A DNA stretch of 64,000 bases from an uncultured Bacteroides sp. Lineage in GTDB: Bacteria; Bacteroidota; Bacteroidia; Bacteroidales; Bacteroidaceae. Below, piece by piece: positions 63,948 to 64,000 of this stretch (the first letter of the stretch is position 1; each line of letters begins with the position of its first letter). The DNA is taken from contig CALYZE010000003.1 of assembly GCA_945607605.1 (NCBI GenBank), positions 54,582 to 118,581 on the forward strand, given 5' to 3'. The translations under genes were made by a program, and so were the position numbers. A model generated the notes under the pieces. That model was not told where the DNA came from. It worked only from the letters and a program-made list of their open reading frames with translations, and ran no database searches.

Positions 63948-64000
63948 GTTTACTAAAACTCCCCCGACGTTTTAGTAAAACATCGGCAACGATTTAGTAA
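63948..64000. repeat. 22-bp periodic array E, cut by window edge
   Basis: Units start at 63948 and 63970 (22 bp each) and 63992 (9 bp visible). Each contains TTTA(C/G)TAAAA, and at 63969-63981 the palindrome GTTTTAGTAAAAC is complete. The array continues past the window end, so its length is unknown. Confidence 0.65.

Noticed and set aside
63778-63975. 65-codon ORF on the plus strand near the window end
   Set aside because: It runs antisense to a more protein-like decayed frame and into the 22-bp array.

Overview
The window reads as a chromosome segment of a Bacteroides-type gut anaerobe (order Bacteroidales). Reasons visible in the sequence: promoters of the Bacteroidetes form TTG-N18-20-TAnnTTTG before many genes, few Shine-Dalgarno sequences, many Sec or lipoprotein signal peptides, a PPi-dependent phosphofructokinase of the GGDD/PKTIDGD type, a four-subunit 2-oxoacid:ferredoxin oxidoreductase, rubrerythrin, two S46 dipeptidyl peptidases, and DUF4369 and DUF3805/DUF3806 proteins. 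No rRNA, tRNA, CRISPR array or intact insertion sequence was recognised. Most of it is core metabolism and envelope biology with a few broken genes.

Layout. 0-6.8 kb: sugar use, with the 3' end of an FGGY sugar kinase, a secreted GH51 arabinofuranosidase, transketolase, RpiB and a secreted GH28 polygalacturonase. Together these could release arabinose or galacturonate from pectin and feed pentose phosphates into central metabolism. 6.9-10.2 kb: TPR protein and kor operon (ferredoxin, alpha, a 57-residue membrane protein, beta, gamma). 10.4-13.3 kb: putative porin and a membrane-anchored SBP_bac_3 protein. 13.6-16.9 kb: NadE, then a PerR-like Fur regulator beside rubrerythrin (peroxide defence). 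17.1-20.1 kb: a FadL-type outer membrane protein with a His/Gly/Trp- and Ser/Arg-rich secreted protein. 20.4-26.4 kb: PrmA, GH25 lysozyme, Pfp, RRM protein, acyltransferase, omega-amidase-like nitrilase. 26.4-34.4 kb: thioester alpha-2-macroglobulin plus PbpC.

34.9-42.7 kb: a NagB-like/PIG-L fusion whose NagB half lacks most catalytic residues, a zinc amidase interrupted by a carbohydrate-binding-like insert, two small proteins, and a YgiQ-type radical SAM enzyme. 43-53.8 kb: a regulator gene remnant, Mfd, a dolichol-phosphate-mannose-synthase-like GT2, PyrC, a stand-alone methionine-synthase reactivation domain, an ECF sigma/membrane protein/phosphoesterase operon, a PlsC acyltransferase and a DUF4369 lipoprotein. 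54-59.7 kb: an anaerobic sulfatase maturase pseudogene with a large internal deletion, tandem DPP7-like and DPP11-like peptidases, and two thioredoxin-fold proteins. 59.7-64 kb: PHP phosphoesterase, ABC-F ATPase, DUF3805/3806 protein and a decayed, possibly IS66-related fragment.

The least explained signal is a set of intergenic arrays with a 22-bp period (about 13.4, 42.8, 56.6 and 63.95 kb). Unit sequence differs from locus to locus, but unit length is constant and most units carry a small dyad. They sit in gaps between genes, notably between convergent gene ends. All identifications are by eye from motifs and translation; no database search was run.
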